33,289 nt of DNA from Stieleria sedimenti (lineage in GTDB: Bacteria; Planctomycetota; Planctomycetia; Pirellulales; Pirellulaceae), in the NCBI RefSeq assembly GCF_025060895.1, contig NZ_JANZKV010000043.1:1-33289 (forward strand), given 5' to 3'. The position numbers and the translations under genes were made by a program. This document shows, one piece after another, positions 1 through 6,413 of this stretch. How positions within the stretch are numbered: position 1 is the stretch's first letter; the number at the start of each line of letters is the position of its first letter. The notes below the pieces were generated by a model. That model worked only from the letters and a program-made list of their open reading frames with translations, searched no databases and was not told the origin of the DNA.

Positions 1-19
1 ACTAAATGGGAATGCACCC
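1..19. repeat. terminal inverted sequence, left copy (probable IS end)
   Basis: These 19 bases are the exact reverse complement of 33270-33288. Both copies lie at the window edge and each introduces a stop into an interrupted gene (the XylR-type regulator here, mcrB on the right). Read outward from either side the sequence enters GGGTGCATTCCCATTTAGT. This fits the terminal inverted repeat of an insertion sequence whose body is outside the window, or an assembly break at a repeat. Confidence 0.6.
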
Positions 20-1111
20 GACCGTGTAGAAGTACTCAGGATAGTCGAATCCGCAAAGAATCGCGATCTGCTCAGCGGATAGATCAGTCGAAAGCATCAG
101 CTCCTGAGCTCGTTTAATCTGAACACGGCGGATCTCTTCCTGAGGCGTCCGTCCCAGATATTTTCTCACCTGTCGTTCCAGAGTGCTGCGTGACACCGTA
201 GCGTTACGAACGACTTCATCCACACTCACTCCGCGGCAAGCGTGTTCGCGGATGTAACGTAGTGCAGCAGCGACTCCTGCGCCATCGATCGCCACGACAT
301 CGGTCGATTGTCGGGTCGCTACGCCGACAGGCGGTACCAGCAGAGTCTCGGTGGCAGGCTTCTCCCCATTCATCAAAACGGCCAGCATCTCGGCGGCCTT
401 AAACCCGACGGCTTCCGCGTGGGGAATCACGCTCGACAGTGGAGGCGAACAGACGCGACATAGCAGGTCGTCATTGTCCACCCCCAAGACTGCTACTTGT
501 TCTGGAACGGAAAGATTGAGCTTAGAACACGCATCAATGATGTGCTGACCGCGGACGTCATTGCAAGCCAGTACGGCGAACGGCGGCTCTAATTCACCAA
601 GCCATTCGGCAATGTGCTGCTGCTCGGTTTCCCAGTCACGTGCGCCTCGGCCGTGCCACGCCGAGGAATACTGTGAGCATGCGTAACCGTTGTTCTCGAC
701 ATGCTCAACAAAGGCAGCTCCGCGTCTTTCGGACCAAGCTTCCCTGCTGAAACCGCAAAAACCGAAGCGTCGAAACCCACGTTCCAGCAGATACTCGGCC
801 CCCATCTGCCCAATCGCTTCATCATCACTGCGGACCTGCGGTAGATCTCCGTCGCCACGACGATCCGTGACTTCAACGAGCGGCACACCGTTCTTCTCAA
901 TGGCTTCAACCAGCTTTGGAGTCGTCGCGCGAGAGATGACGCCGTCGCCCTGCCAATTGCCTAACCAAGAGGGTGGCTTTTGCCACAGATTCCTTTGCTC
1001 AACAAAAACAGACCACTCACCATGCATGCGCATGTACTTCACGATCCCAGACATCAGATCGCGCCCATACCCACTGGAAGTTTCGATTATTAGAGCGACA
1101 TGCCGTTTCAT
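2..1111 (-). pseudogene. XylR/LacI-AraC type transcriptional regulator, C-terminally truncated
   Basis: The start is taken at the ATG at 1111, giving MKRHVALIIETSSGYGRDL, the usual opening of the periplasmic-binding-like sensor domain of XylR-type sugar regulators. An upstream in-frame extension reaches 1354 but looks like non-coding translation. Residues about 1-265 form the LacI-like ligand domain, including a VAVLGVDNDDL segment. From about residue 280 there is an AraC-type helix-turn-helix with the first helix (VSVDEVVRNATVSRSTLERQ) and the start of the second (AEQIAILCGFDYPEYF). The protein should continue with the conserved end of the second HTH but instead runs into GCIPI-stop, which is encoded by the edge repeat. 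The DNA-binding domain is therefore incomplete. It probably controlled a carbohydrate operon to the left, which cannot be seen. Confidence 0.8.
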
Positions 1112-1786
1112 TGCCCCATCATAGCTTGAAGCTTTCGGTCCTCCCATCTCGCAAAAATGTCTCGGCAGGATTATTCGCTTATTCGTGCCGCCGGACAATC
1201 TGGACGATGCTGCAGAAGTGGACGCATTTGCTGCCAGTGTCGAGCGTCTGTAAATCATTCCGGCAACTTCGCTCCGCATCCTGCTTTCGGCCGATTGCCA
1301 CGCGACAGAATCTTGGAGATCCACGCGGCACACGCAGCCCACCATCTCAGGCAACTCCGCTGCCGCGACGAGACTTCGTGAAATGCAATCTGAATAGAAC
1401 TTACGAGCTGCGAGTACAAAAGCCCAACCGAATTCGTTTGACTTCTGTGCGATTCATGGCAAAGTTTTTTCTAGGCTGATGAAATAATCTCGCGGCCCAG
1501 CGCATCTAGTTTTTCACTGGTTCACAAGAAACGAGATTTTTCGCGAACCATCCGTAGGCAACAGCGTCTATTACCCCAGAACCGGCCGACGCTGGTCCAC
1601 ACAAGTCACATCCCAGAGAAGCGAGTAAGAGCTTTCTGATGTTTACGAAACAGCAATCAAGTCGACTCGAACGGATGCACGAAGGGAATACCTTCGGCGA
1701 TAGCGATTTACGTTATCAGCCCGGTAATGCCCCGGCGTATCGATTGCTCACGTGACACTCGCACAAAGCGAATTGCTTTCTACATG
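1112..1786. other. intergenic region, no gene recognised
   Basis: No convincing reading frame or RNA is visible. The stretch separates the divergently placed regulator from the tRNA island and ends at a hairpin-T terminator. Confidence 0.5.
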
Positions 1787-1821
1787 AAGGCTCGGTGTCA
1801 CGCAGGCATCGAGCCTTTTTT
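1787..1821 (+). terminator. rho-independent terminator upstream of the tRNA island
   Basis: AAGGCTCG and CGAGCCTT form an 8-bp stem around a loop of about 15 bases, followed by six T. It would insulate the tRNA island from upstream + strand transcription. Confidence 0.65.
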
Positions 1822-1858
1822 CGTGTCCAAATCGGGCAATCCAACAACACCCCAATAT

Positions 1859-1930
1859 GGGCTGGTAGCTGAGACGGTCTAGCGGCGGTCTGAAGAACCG
1901 CAGACGAGGATTCGAGCGCCTCCCGGCCCA
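1859..1930 (+). tRNA. tRNA-Phe(GAA)
   Basis: GGGCTGG pairs with CCGGCCC in the acceptor stem (one G-U). The anticodon stem GCGGT/ACCGC encloses loop CTGAAGA. The top pair of the T-stem is mismatched. CCA is not encoded; CT follows the discriminator A. Confidence 0.85.
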
Positions 1931-1935
1931 CTTTG

Positions 1936-2011
1936 GAATGAGTCTTGAGGTGTGAGTCTTGAGACGTGAGCAAGAAAACTCAGAACTCGAGTCTCAGGAC
2001 TCAAGACTGTC
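1936..2011. repeat. degenerate GAGTCTTGAG-type inverted spacer repeat
   Basis: Several imperfect copies of gagtcttgag/gtgagtcttgag are followed by their complements (actcgagtctcaggactcaagact), so the spacer can fold into a long imperfect hairpin. The same family recurs between many tRNA genes of this island. Confidence 0.7.
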
Positions 2012-2013
2012 AT

Positions 2014-2085
2014 GGTAGTCGAGGGCTGGTTGCCCAAACACGGCTGATAACCGAGTTGCGCTGAGTTCAATTCCCAGGGCTACCA
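2014..2085 (+). tRNA. tRNA-Ile(GAT)
   Basis: Acceptor GGTAGTC/GGCTACC pairs over 7 bp. Loop CTGATAA carries anticodon GAT in a stem with one A-A mismatch. The T-arm is CTGAG-TTCAATT-CCCAG. The D-arm is compact (GGGC/GCCC with a short loop). CT follows the discriminator. Confidence 0.8.
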
Positions 2086-2178
2086 CTGAAGAAGTTTGAA
2101 GAGTGAAGTGCGAAGTGTGAAAGGAGAAGAGCGATGTCATGCCTACGGTCTAAACACCTACAGCCTATAGCCTACTTC

Positions 2179-2275
2179 GGGGTTGTGGTGTAACTGGCAG
2201 CATGACGGACTTCGGGCACCGACGCACGATGCGTTGGTCGTCGTGTAGGCGAGAGTTCGAATCTCTCCGGCCCCA
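2179..2275 (+). tRNA. tRNA-like gene with hairpin insertion in the anticodon arm, isotype uncertain
   Basis: Acceptor GGGGTTG/CGGCCCC pairs over 7 bp with two G-U, the D-arm is GTG/CAT, and the T-arm is GAGAG-TTCGAAT-CTCTC. The gene is 97 bases because the anticodon region holds an extra stem, 2219-2237 (CCGACGCA-CGA-TGCGTTGG), placed 3' of the expected anticodon. The outer stem can be drawn as GACGG/TCGTC. Depending on register the anticodon reads TCG (Arg) or CGG (Pro). It may be an intron-like insertion or a pseudogene. Confidence 0.6.
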
Positions 2276-2287
2276 CTTGCTACGCAT

Positions 2288-2360
2288 CGGCGTGTAGCTC
2301 AGGGGTGAGAGCGGCGTCCTTATAAGGCGACGGTCGCGGGTTCAATTCCCGCCACGCCGA
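2288..2360 (+). tRNA. tRNA-Ile(TAT)
   Basis: A perfect 7-bp acceptor CGGCGTG/CACGCCG, D-stem GCTC/GAGC and loop CTTATAA give anticodon TAT. The T-arm is GCGGG-TTCAATT-CCCGC. Ile-TAT is less common in bacteria than the CAT form modified to lysidine. CT follows the discriminator. Confidence 0.8.
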
Positions 2361-2364
2361 CTGA

Positions 2365-2433
2365 CAAGAGGCTCGAGTCCTGAGGGATGAGTCTTGAGTA
2401 AGAAATCTCAAGACTCGCGACTCACGACTCACA
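2365..2433. repeat. inverted spacer repeat, GAGTCTTGAG family
   Basis: gagtcctgagggatgagtcttgag is followed after a short A-rich loop by ctcaagactcgcgactcacgactca, giving a hairpin-forming spacer between tRNA-Ile and tRNA-Lys. Confidence 0.65.
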
Positions 2434-2442
2434 ACTGATTTT

Positions 2443-2515
2443 GGGATTGTGGCAGACAAGGTAATGCGTCGGTCTCTTAAACCGAATCATGTGAGTTCGA
2501 TTCTCACCGGTCCCA
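2443..2515 (+). tRNA. tRNA-Lys(CTT)
   Basis: Acceptor GGGATTG/CGGTCCC, perfect anticodon stem TCGGT/ACCGA, loop CTCTTAA (anticodon CTT), T-arm GTGAG-TTCGATT-CTCAC. CT follows the discriminator. Confidence 0.88.
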
Positions 2516-2528
2516 CTGAATAACAACA

Positions 2529-2621
2529 GCACTGATCGTCTAGCGGCAATCGACCAACACTACGTGTCGGTGCCCGCTCCGTCGTAACGAGGGGACGTCG
2601 GTTCAATTCCGACTCGGTGCT
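2529..2621 (+). tRNA. tRNA-like gene with extra hairpins, isotype unassigned
   Basis: Acceptor GCACTGA/TCGGTGC (7 bp, one G-U), D-arm GTC/GAC, and T-arm GTCGG-TTCAATT-CCGAC. Between D- and T-arm there are about 50 bases that fold as a CCAACAC-TAC-GTGTCGG hairpin and a second CCC(G)CTC/GAGGGG stem. The first hairpin is almost the reverse complement of the insertion in the gene at 2179. I could not place an anticodon with confidence. It is either a class II tRNA or a tRNA with an inserted hairpin. Confidence 0.5.
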
Positions 2622-2676
2622 CTTTGGATGCCTCGTGCATCCGTGATCTTTGACAATTTGGTTGTGATGCAATTTT

Positions 2677-2747
2677 GCGCCCATGGTGTAGTGGTAACCC
2701 ATCTGCTTGCCATGCAGAAGACGCGAGTTCAATTCTCGCTGGGCGCT
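2677..2747 (+). tRNA. tRNA-Gly(GCC)
   Basis: Perfect acceptor GCGCCCA/TGGGCGC; anticodon stem TCTGC/GCAGA with loop TTGCCAT (GCC); T-arm GCGAG-TTCAATT-CTCGC. CT follows the discriminator. Confidence 0.88.
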
Positions 2748-2762
2748 CTTGTAGGTCATGCT

Positions 2763-2861
2763 GTGCATGACTGAAGAGTCCTGAGACCTGAGACTTGAGT
2801 CGTGAGAAAGCAACATTTCTGTTTTTGCACTCATAGCTCGAGACTCAATACTCAAGACTGA
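2763..2861. repeat. inverted spacer repeat, GAGTCTTGAG family
   Basis: gagtcctgagacctgagacttgag and its complementary half (actcatagctcgagactcaatactcaagact) flank a T-rich centre, so the spacer can fold into a long imperfect stem. Confidence 0.65.
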
Positions 2862-2864
2862 CAC

Positions 2865-2936
2865 TCCGGTGTGGCCCAATGGTAAGGCGGCTCCCTGTTA
2901 AGGAGACGAGTGAAGGTTCGAGTCCTTCCGCCGGAG
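2865..2936 (+). tRNA. tRNA-Asn(GTT), conventional
   Basis: Acceptor TCCGGTG/CGCCGGA, D-arm GCC/GGC, loop CTGTTAA (GTT), T-arm GAAGG-TTCGAGT-CCTTC. It has the same anticodon as the permuted Asn unit at 10437-10513 but a different sequence. Confidence 0.87.
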
Positions 2937-2940
2937 CTAA

Positions 2941-3035
2941 AGGTAGCGAATTAGCAACTAGCCGATTAGCAGTTAGGTTTCGAGCAGTGCAGAAATTGTC
3001 TGGCTAACCGCTAACAAGCTAACAGCTAACTCGCT
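2941..3035. repeat. inverted spacer repeat, TTAGC family
   Basis: gcgaattagcaactagccg is followed by gctaaccgctaacaagctaacagctaactcgc, an A/T-richer second type of self-complementary spacer. Confidence 0.55.
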
Positions 3036-3044
3036 ATCCATTCT

Positions 3045-3110
3045 CTCCGGCGCGTAGACGCGACGTGGGCCTTTGAAGTCCGCTGATCGGGTACGATTCC
3101 CGGACGGAGT
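3045..3110 (+). tRNA. tRNA-Gln(TTG), short D-arm
   Basis: Anticodon stem TGGGC/GTCCG with loop CTTTGAA (TTG) and T-arm CGGG-TACGATT-CCCG. The acceptor pairs CTCCG/CGGAG but is imperfect below, and the D-arm is compressed (GCGTAGACGC). At 66 bases it is the shortest of the set and may be functionally marginal. Confidence 0.65.
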
Positions 3111-3129
3111 GCTTCTTAAAAGTTGAAAC

Positions 3130-3204
3130 ACCGAGGCGGCAACTGCTGGTCGTTGCACCTGACTCTGAATCAGGCAAACACAGGTTCGATTCCTGTCCTC
3201 GGCG
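3130..3204 (+). tRNA. tRNA-Gln(CTG)
   Basis: Acceptor ACCGAGG/CCTCGGC (6 of 7), D-stem GCAA/TTGC, perfect CCTGA/TCAGG stem with loop CTCTGAA (CTG), T-arm ACAGG-TTCGATT-CCTGT. Confidence 0.85.
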
Positions 3205-3206
3205 CT

Positions 3207-3282
3207 GTGGCCAGATCTGGTGCTGGTTTCCAGAGACTCACTGTGAATGAGTTTGTCGCCGGTTCAATTCCGGTTGGTCATC
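3207..3282 (+). tRNA. tRNA-His(GTG)
   Basis: Perfect anticodon stem ACTCA/TGAGT with loop CTGTGAA (GTG), T-arm GCCGG-TTCAATT-CCGGT. Acceptor GTGGCCA/TGGTCAT pairs with G-U pairs. The usual G-1 is not obvious. Confidence 0.82.
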
Positions 3283-3292
3283 CTTTTCAAAT

Positions 3293-3364
3293 GCCGCATT
3301 CGACTACTGGCTAGGTCGGCTGTTTTTCAGACAGCAGGAGGGAGATCGAAACTCCCATGCGGTA
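3293..3364 (+). tRNA. tRNA-Glu(TTC)
   Basis: Acceptor GCCGCAT/ATGCGGT, D-stem GACT/GGTC, perfect GCTGT/ACAGC stem with loop TTTTCAG (TTC), T-arm GGGAG-ATCGAAA-CTCCC. Confidence 0.86.
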
Positions 3365-3389
3365 CTTGCTTCAAATGAGGAAAAACGAT

Positions 3390-3464
3390 GGCGTGGTAGA
3401 TTCTGATGGCAGAATCGCTTGGTTCTCAGCCAGGAGTCCGCGGGTCCGATTCCCGCTCACGTCA
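3390..3464 (+). tRNA. tRNA-Glu(CTC)
   Basis: Acceptor GGCGTGG/TCACGTC pairs over 7 bp with wobbles. D-stem GATTC/GAATC, anticodon stem CTTGG/CCAGG with loop TTCTCAG (CTC), T-arm GCGGG-TCCGATT-CCCGC. Confidence 0.83.
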
Positions 3465-3479
3465 CTTTGATAGGTGTTT

Positions 3480-3551
3480 AGAAGATTAGGTGTAACGGTA
3501 GCACTGCTGATTCCAAACCAGTAAGTCAGGGTTCGAATCCTTGGGGACGTG
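3480..3551 (+). tRNA. tRNA-Trp(CCA)-like, 5' acceptor strand not complementary
   Basis: D-arm GTG/CAC, loop TTCCAAA (CCA) and T-arm CAGGG-TTCGAAT-CCTTG are clear. The 3' acceptor strand GGGACGT has no partner, however: the upstream bases belong to a TTAGGTGTTTAGAAG-type spacer repeat. The 5' end seems to have been replaced, so this may be a pseudogene or need a 5' piece from elsewhere. Confidence 0.6.
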
Positions 3552-3592
3552 CTTGGAAGTTTGAAGGGTGAAGTTGGAAGTCTGAAGGATCG

Positions 3593-3937
3593 TCACCGGT
3601 TCTTCTTGCAGATCGTTGTCAAGATTGCAATCAGTTCGCTGGCCTCAGCTATGAGTGGCTCCAGACGAGAAGGCGAAACGACCTCAGTTTTGGCCAACAG
3701 ACGCAGCCAATAGTGTGTTTCGCGCGCCTCTTTCGCTGCGATCGAATACTTGTGAACGAAGTCACGCTTGCTTTCACTTGCCTGAGCTTCTTCCACGTTC
3801 GCGCCAATTGACGTACCCGATCGCAGCAATTGCCGCATCAAGGTCGCTGCGACACTGCTATCGCTCTCTAACGCAAGACAGAGCCGTACAATTCGCTCGG
3901 AAAACGCAAAGGTTCGGCCGGGTAAGTCACTCTTCAT
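3593..3937 (-). CDS. four-helix-bundle protein (S23/IVS family)
   Basis: The 114-aa protein has the length and pattern of the small four-helix-bundle proteins first found in intervening sequences of 23S rRNA genes. Typical segments are FAFSERIVRLCLALE near the N-terminus, LMRQLLRSGTSIGANVEEAQASES in the middle (conserved SI..NV.EA), and AAKEARETHYWLRLLAKTE. No catalytic residues are expected; relatives form oligomeric bundles of unknown function, and the avd proteins of diversity-generating retroelements share the fold. It lies antisense to the tRNA genes between tRNA-Trp and tRNA-Val. Two further paralogues sit in the same island (4617-4886 truncated, 8911-9270), which suggests repeated insertion. 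Confidence 0.85.
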   Translation of the reverse strand: MKSDLPGRTFAFSERIVRLCLALESDSSVAATLMRQLLRSGTSIGANVEEAQASESKRDFVHKYSIAAKEARETHYWLRLLAKTEVVSPSRLEPLIAEASELIAILTTICKKNR

Positions 3938-3994
3938 AGCAACAATTTACCGCATATCAATTCAAACTTCCTCCTTCCAACTTCAAACTTCCAG

Positions 3995-4066
3995 AGTCCT
4001 GTGGTCCAACGGCAACGACACCTGTTTTACACGCAGGAAACGATGGTTCGATTCCATCCAGGACTA
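3995..4066 (+). tRNA. tRNA-Val(TAC)
   Basis: Perfect acceptor AGTCCTG/CAGGACT, D-arm GTC/GAC, anticodon stem CCTGT/GCAGG with loop TTTACAC (TAC), T-arm GATGG-TTCGATT-CCATC. Confidence 0.88.
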
Positions 4067-4079
4067 CTGACAGGAAGAT

Positions 4080-4170
4080 GCCCAGATACGCCAATCGGCA
4101 GAGCGATGAGCCCTTCCGGCAATAAACACAGCAACCCGAGTGTTTGCAGGGGCGATTCCTGCTCTGGGTA
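4080..4170 (+). tRNA. class II (Leu-like) tRNA, anticodon not resolved
   Basis: The acceptor GCCCAGA/TCTGGGT and the AATCGGCAGA D-loop resemble bacterial tRNA-Leu. A 6-bp hairpin AAACAC/GTGTTT (4124-4145) fits a long variable arm, and the T-arm is GCAGG-GGCGATT-CCTGC. The region expected to form the anticodon arm (4105-4123) does not give a clean 5-bp stem with a 7-base loop. The gene is either degenerate or folded unusually. Confidence 0.55.
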
Positions 4171-4174
4171 CTCG

Positions 4175-4258
4175 CGAAGTTTGAATGGTGAAGAGTGAAG
4201 TCTGAAAACCGTCATGCGAACCTATTTCACACTTCACCCTTCTTACTTCCAACTTCAT
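4175..4258. repeat. inverted spacer repeat, GAAGTTTGAA family
   Basis: gaagtttgaatggtgaagagtgaag is followed by cacttcacccttcttacttccaacttc, self-complementary overall. Related spacers occur at about 2090-2125, 3555-3590, 3958-3994 and 10305-10388. Confidence 0.6.
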
Positions 4259-4262
4259 TCTT

Positions 4263-4333
4263 GGGGCGCTCGTCCAACGGGAAGACGTCTGTGTTGCAAG
4301 CAGAAGATCAGGGTTCGATTCCCTGGTGCTCCA
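4263..4333 (+). tRNA. tRNA-Ala(TGC)
   Basis: Acceptor GGGGCGC/GTGCTCC, D-arm GTC/GAC, anticodon stem TCTGT/GCAGA with loop GTTGCAA (TGC), T-arm CAGGG-TTCGATT-CCCTG. Confidence 0.87.
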
Positions 4334-4449
4334 CTGGGTTAGCTGTTTAGTTCGTTAGGAGTTAGGTGTTTAGAAAGAGGCCGGTCTAATGGCGATTGCC
4401 TTCTGGTTTCCCTAATTCCTAGTTCGCTAAATCCTAATCCCCTAATCAT

Positions 4450-4523
4450 GGCTCGGTAGGCAATTGGCAGACCACTTTGGCTTAGAACCAGAGATGCTGT
4501 GGGTTCGAGTCCCACCTGAGCTA
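4450..4523 (+). tRNA. tRNA-Leu(TAG) with a short variable region
   Basis: Acceptor GGCTCGG/CTGAGCT, Leu-like D-loop CAATTGGCAGA, anticodon stem TTTGG/CCAGA with loop CTTAGAA (TAG), T-arm GTGGG-TTCGAGT-CCCAC. Bacterial tRNA-Leu normally has a long variable arm; here only about six bases (GATGCT) separate the anticodon and T stems. Confidence 0.75.
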
Positions 4524-4531
4524 CTGAACAT

Positions 4532-4605
4532 GCGGGCGTAGTGTCCAACGGCCAGCACGATTGGCTTCCAACCAATTAGTCTCGGTTCGAATCCGAGTGC
4601 CCGTA
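4532..4605 (+). tRNA. tRNA-Gly(TCC)
   Basis: Acceptor GCGGGCG/TGCCCGT, D-arm GTG/CAC, perfect ATTGG/CCAAT stem with loop CTTCCAA (TCC), T-arm CTCGG-TTCGAAT-CCGAG. Confidence 0.88.
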
Positions 4606-4616
4606 CTTTTTTCAAT

Positions 4617-4886
4617 TCAAAAGTCCTCGTGGAGCAGCGGAGTGCTCGCTTGGTATTCGAGTTCGCGCAGTGAACCGTACGCCATGTCGAGGAACCGAAC
4701 GAAGTCGGCATCAGAATCACGTCCGCAGCCTTCGACAATATTCGATGGCACCGACACAGCCGCCCGGCGCATTTGGGAAGTGAGGCCGAATTGTTCTTCA
4801 CGGGGGAATCCGCTCGTGAACTTGTACGTCAACAACGCCACTTCGTCGGCCAACTCGAATGCTCGTAGTTTTGTGTGATCGCGCAT
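4617..4886 (-). pseudogene. four-helix-bundle protein, C-terminus lost at a tRNA fragment
   Basis: The N-terminal 79 residues (MRDHTKLRAFELADEVALL...) closely match the intact paralogue at 8911-9270 (MRDHRKLRAFELADQLVMS...), including LTSQMRRAAVSVPSNIVEGC and the RELEYQ segment. After RELEYQ the paralogue continues for about 40 residues, but here the frame runs into STPLLHEDF and a stop encoded by the complement of a tRNA 5' half (4623-4653). The fourth helix is missing, so the protein is probably non-functional. The junction shares TTGG between the gene and the tRNA piece. Confidence 0.8.
4623..4653 (+). pseudogene. orphan 5' half of a tRNA
   Basis: GTCCTCG followed by TG and a GAGC/GCTC D-arm looks like a tRNA 5' half, but the sequence then continues directly into the antisense four-helix-bundle gene. 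The acceptor strand would pair perfectly with CGAGGAC, the 3' acceptor strand of the tRNA-Arg genes at 6616 and 7889. No 3' half is found next to it. Confidence 0.55.
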
Positions 4887-4942
4887 TGCCTTTCTCCTTC
4901 TCGACCTAATTCCTAACGACCTAAATCCTAACCAACTAACAC

Positions 4943-5010
4943 TGCGGATGGGCCAGTGCTCAGCCAGGCCTCATAAGCCAGGAACGCCGGGTGCGACCCC
5001 CGGATCCGCT
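4943..5010 (+). tRNA. tRNA-Met(CAT) (elongator or Ile2 type)
   Basis: Loop CTCATAA carries CAT in stem CAGGC/GCCAG with one mismatch. D-arm GGC/GCC; T-arm CCGGG-TGCGACC-CCCGG; acceptor TGCGGAT/ATCCGCT pairs over six bases. The anticodon stem lacks the three G-C pairs of initiator tRNA. Whether C34 is modified to lysidine cannot be judged. Confidence 0.75.
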
Positions 5011-5024
5011 AATTGACTAAGTTC

Positions 5025-5095
5025 CAGGTTTGAAGTTCCACGTTCCACGCTTAACACGAGCATCTTGGAACATGGAACTTCGAACATGGAACTAA
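5025..5095. repeat. inverted spacer repeat, GTTCCANGTTCCA family
   Basis: aagttccaggtttgaagttccacgttccacg is followed by cttggaacatggaacttcgaacatggaact, a third type of self-complementary inter-tRNA spacer. Confidence 0.6.
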
Positions 5096-5102
5096 TCCCA
5101 CC

Positions 5103-5175
5103 GATCGCGTGGTCCAGCGGCTAAGACGCCTGCGTGACAAGCAGGAGACCGATGGTTCGATTCCATCCGTGATCA
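5103..5175 (+). tRNA. tRNA-Val(GAC)
   Basis: Acceptor GATCGCG/CGTGATC, D-arm GTC/GAC, perfect CCTGC/GCAGG stem with loop GTGACAA (GAC), T-arm GATGG-TTCGATT-CCATC. Confidence 0.88.
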
Positions 5176-5184
5176 CTGAAACAA

Positions 5185-5255
5185 GGTCTGTAAGTGTTGC
5201 GGCAGCACGCGTCTGTGGTATGGACGAAGACCGGGTTCAATTCCCGGACGGACCT
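5185..5255 (+). tRNA. tRNA-Thr(GGT)
   Basis: Acceptor GGTCTGT/ACGGACC, D-arm GTG/CAC, stem CGTCT/GGACG with loop GTGGTAT (GGT), T-arm CCGGG-TTCAATT-CCCGG. Confidence 0.87.
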
Positions 5256-5262
5256 CTGATAT

Positions 5263-5348
5263 GGGCTGGCATGTTCGCCGAGAAAGAAACTCTGCGGGCG
5301 ACTGATCCTTGCAAGATCGGTGGGAGGGTTCGATTCCCTTCCGGTCCA
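5263..5348 (+). tRNA. tRNA-Ala(TGC) with an enlarged D-arm
   Basis: Acceptor GGGCTGG/CCGGTCC, anticodon stem TGATC/GATCG with loop CTTGCAA (TGC), T-arm GAGGG-TTCGATT-CCCTT. Between acceptor and anticodon arm there are about 30 bases containing a nested CGCC-GAG-AAAGAAA-CTC-T-GCGGGCG hairpin, so the D-arm is expanded by roughly 13 bases. Confidence 0.7.
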
Positions 5349-5357
5349 CTCATGAAC

Positions 5358-5447
5358 GGAAGGGCAATCCGATCGGCGACGGTATCCGGTTGCTAGCCGG
5401 GCGAGCATCTTGATGGTGCCTTGAGGGTTCGACTCCCTCTCCTTCCG
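5358..5447 (+). tRNA. tRNA-Ser(GCT)
   Basis: Acceptor GGAAGGG/TCCTTCC, stem TCCGG/CCGGG with loop TTGCTAG (GCT), long variable arm around GCATC..GATGGTGC, T-arm GAGGG-TTCGACT-CCCTC. This is normal class II architecture. Confidence 0.86.
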
Positions 5448-5459
5448 CTTGTCTGCAAC

Positions 5460-5531
5460 GGCTCGATGGTGAAACGGACATCATCTCTGGCTTCTAACCA
5501 GAAGTTCCGGGTTCGATTCCTGGTCGGGCTA
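5460..5531 (+). tRNA. tRNA-Arg(TCT)
   Basis: Acceptor GGCTCGA/TCGGGCT, D-arm GTG/CAT, perfect TCTGG/CCAGA stem with loop CTTCTAA (TCT), T-arm CCGGG-TTCGATT-CCTGG. Confidence 0.87.
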
Positions 5532-5602
5532 CTGCCGAATTCTGCGGTCACGTTGGCTGCCGGCATCATTCCGCTTGTTTGACACTTTTGAAAGGCATTG
5601 TC

Positions 5603-6409
5603 ATGAGCATGCAGAGTATCGAGCGTCAATTCACGCGGATTGGTGCTCGAGCGAAAGTCCACCCTCCGATCGCCAGACGCTGGGGAACACCTCCCGAAGT
5701 CTCGATCGACATCGGCAACGACGCCGAGGGCGAATTCTTCGATCTTGCGATTCAGCCCAAGTTGGTCGCTGAAACGCAGGTCATCGATGTTCAGCCTTCA
5801 ATGCGGCACCTACTTTTGATGTCACGTCAAGACGACGGAAAGCATAAGTTCCTGTGCGGACACGATGAACGTCACTGGTTCGTCGCGGCCGTTCCGGAGC
5901 GAGCTTCGGTTTCTTCGGTAAAGACAGCGTTCGACGCGCTCAAGCCAACTGCGGTACGAGCACTCGAGAACCGTCTCGGTGTGAAGCCGCGGAAGCGAAA
6001 TCGACGACGCAACGAAGCATTCATCCGCCAAGGTGAATGGTTCTTCGTTCCCGTCGAAAACCCGAGCTTTGTCGATGAGCGATTGGTTCTGCGAAACGAG
6101 CCGATTGCACGTGGCGGTGGAAAGCCGCATATGTGCGAAGAGGTCGTTCGGCAGGGAGGACAACTGGTTTACGTCAGCAACCAATACCCAAACGGTGTGA
6201 CCGAGGGACAGCATCGGCGATTGATTAGCCGAAAGCCGGAACTTCGTCATCTGCACTGGGTAGCACAACGACGAAACCCAAGCGTGTTCGTTCGAGGACG
6301 AGTGCGTCATCCGGATCACAAGACGATCATCTTGAACAGATGGCATCAAGTCATGATGAACACAGGAAATGACTCGCTTGCAATGCGACACGTCGCGTTC
6401 ATCGATTAA
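5603..6409 (+). CDS. conserved hypothetical protein within tRNA island
   Basis: The start is placed at the ATG at 5603, preceded by AAAGG, rather than the TTG at 5579. The predicted protein has 268 residues, is rich in Arg, and has no signal peptide or membrane segment. A basic stretch RKRNRRRNEAF follows residue 120, and further motifs are GEWFFVPVENPSF, GGGKPHMCEEV and RHPDHKTIILNRWHQV. I do not recognise the family. The basic composition and the position between tRNA-Arg(TCT) and tRNA-Arg(GCG) would fit an RNA-binding protein, but that is only inference. A clear terminator follows. Confidence 0.75.
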   Translation: MSMQSIERQFTRIGARAKVHPPIARRWGTPPEVSIDIGNDAEGEFFDLAIQPKLVAETQVIDVQPSMRHLLLMSRQDDGKHKFLCGHDERHWFVAAVPERASVSSVKTAFDALKPTAVRALENRLGVKPRKRNRRRNEAFIRQGEWFFVPVENPSFVDERLVLRNEPIARGGGKPHMCEEVVRQGGQLVYVSNQYPNGVTEGQHRRLISRKPELRHLHWVAQRRNPSVFVRGRVRHPDHKTIILNRWHQVMMNTGNDSLAMRHVAFID

Positions 6410-6413
6410 CCCG

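Noticed and set aside
2487-2879. Minus-strand ORF over the Lys/Gly tRNAs
   Set aside because: It is antisense to clear tRNAs and simple spacer repeats; similar spurious frames occur all over the island.
4601-4680. Complete tRNA overlapping the truncated four-helix-bundle gene
   Set aside because: Only acceptor 5' strand and D-arm can be drawn. The following bases are homologous to the coding sequence of the paralogue, so the tRNA is a half.
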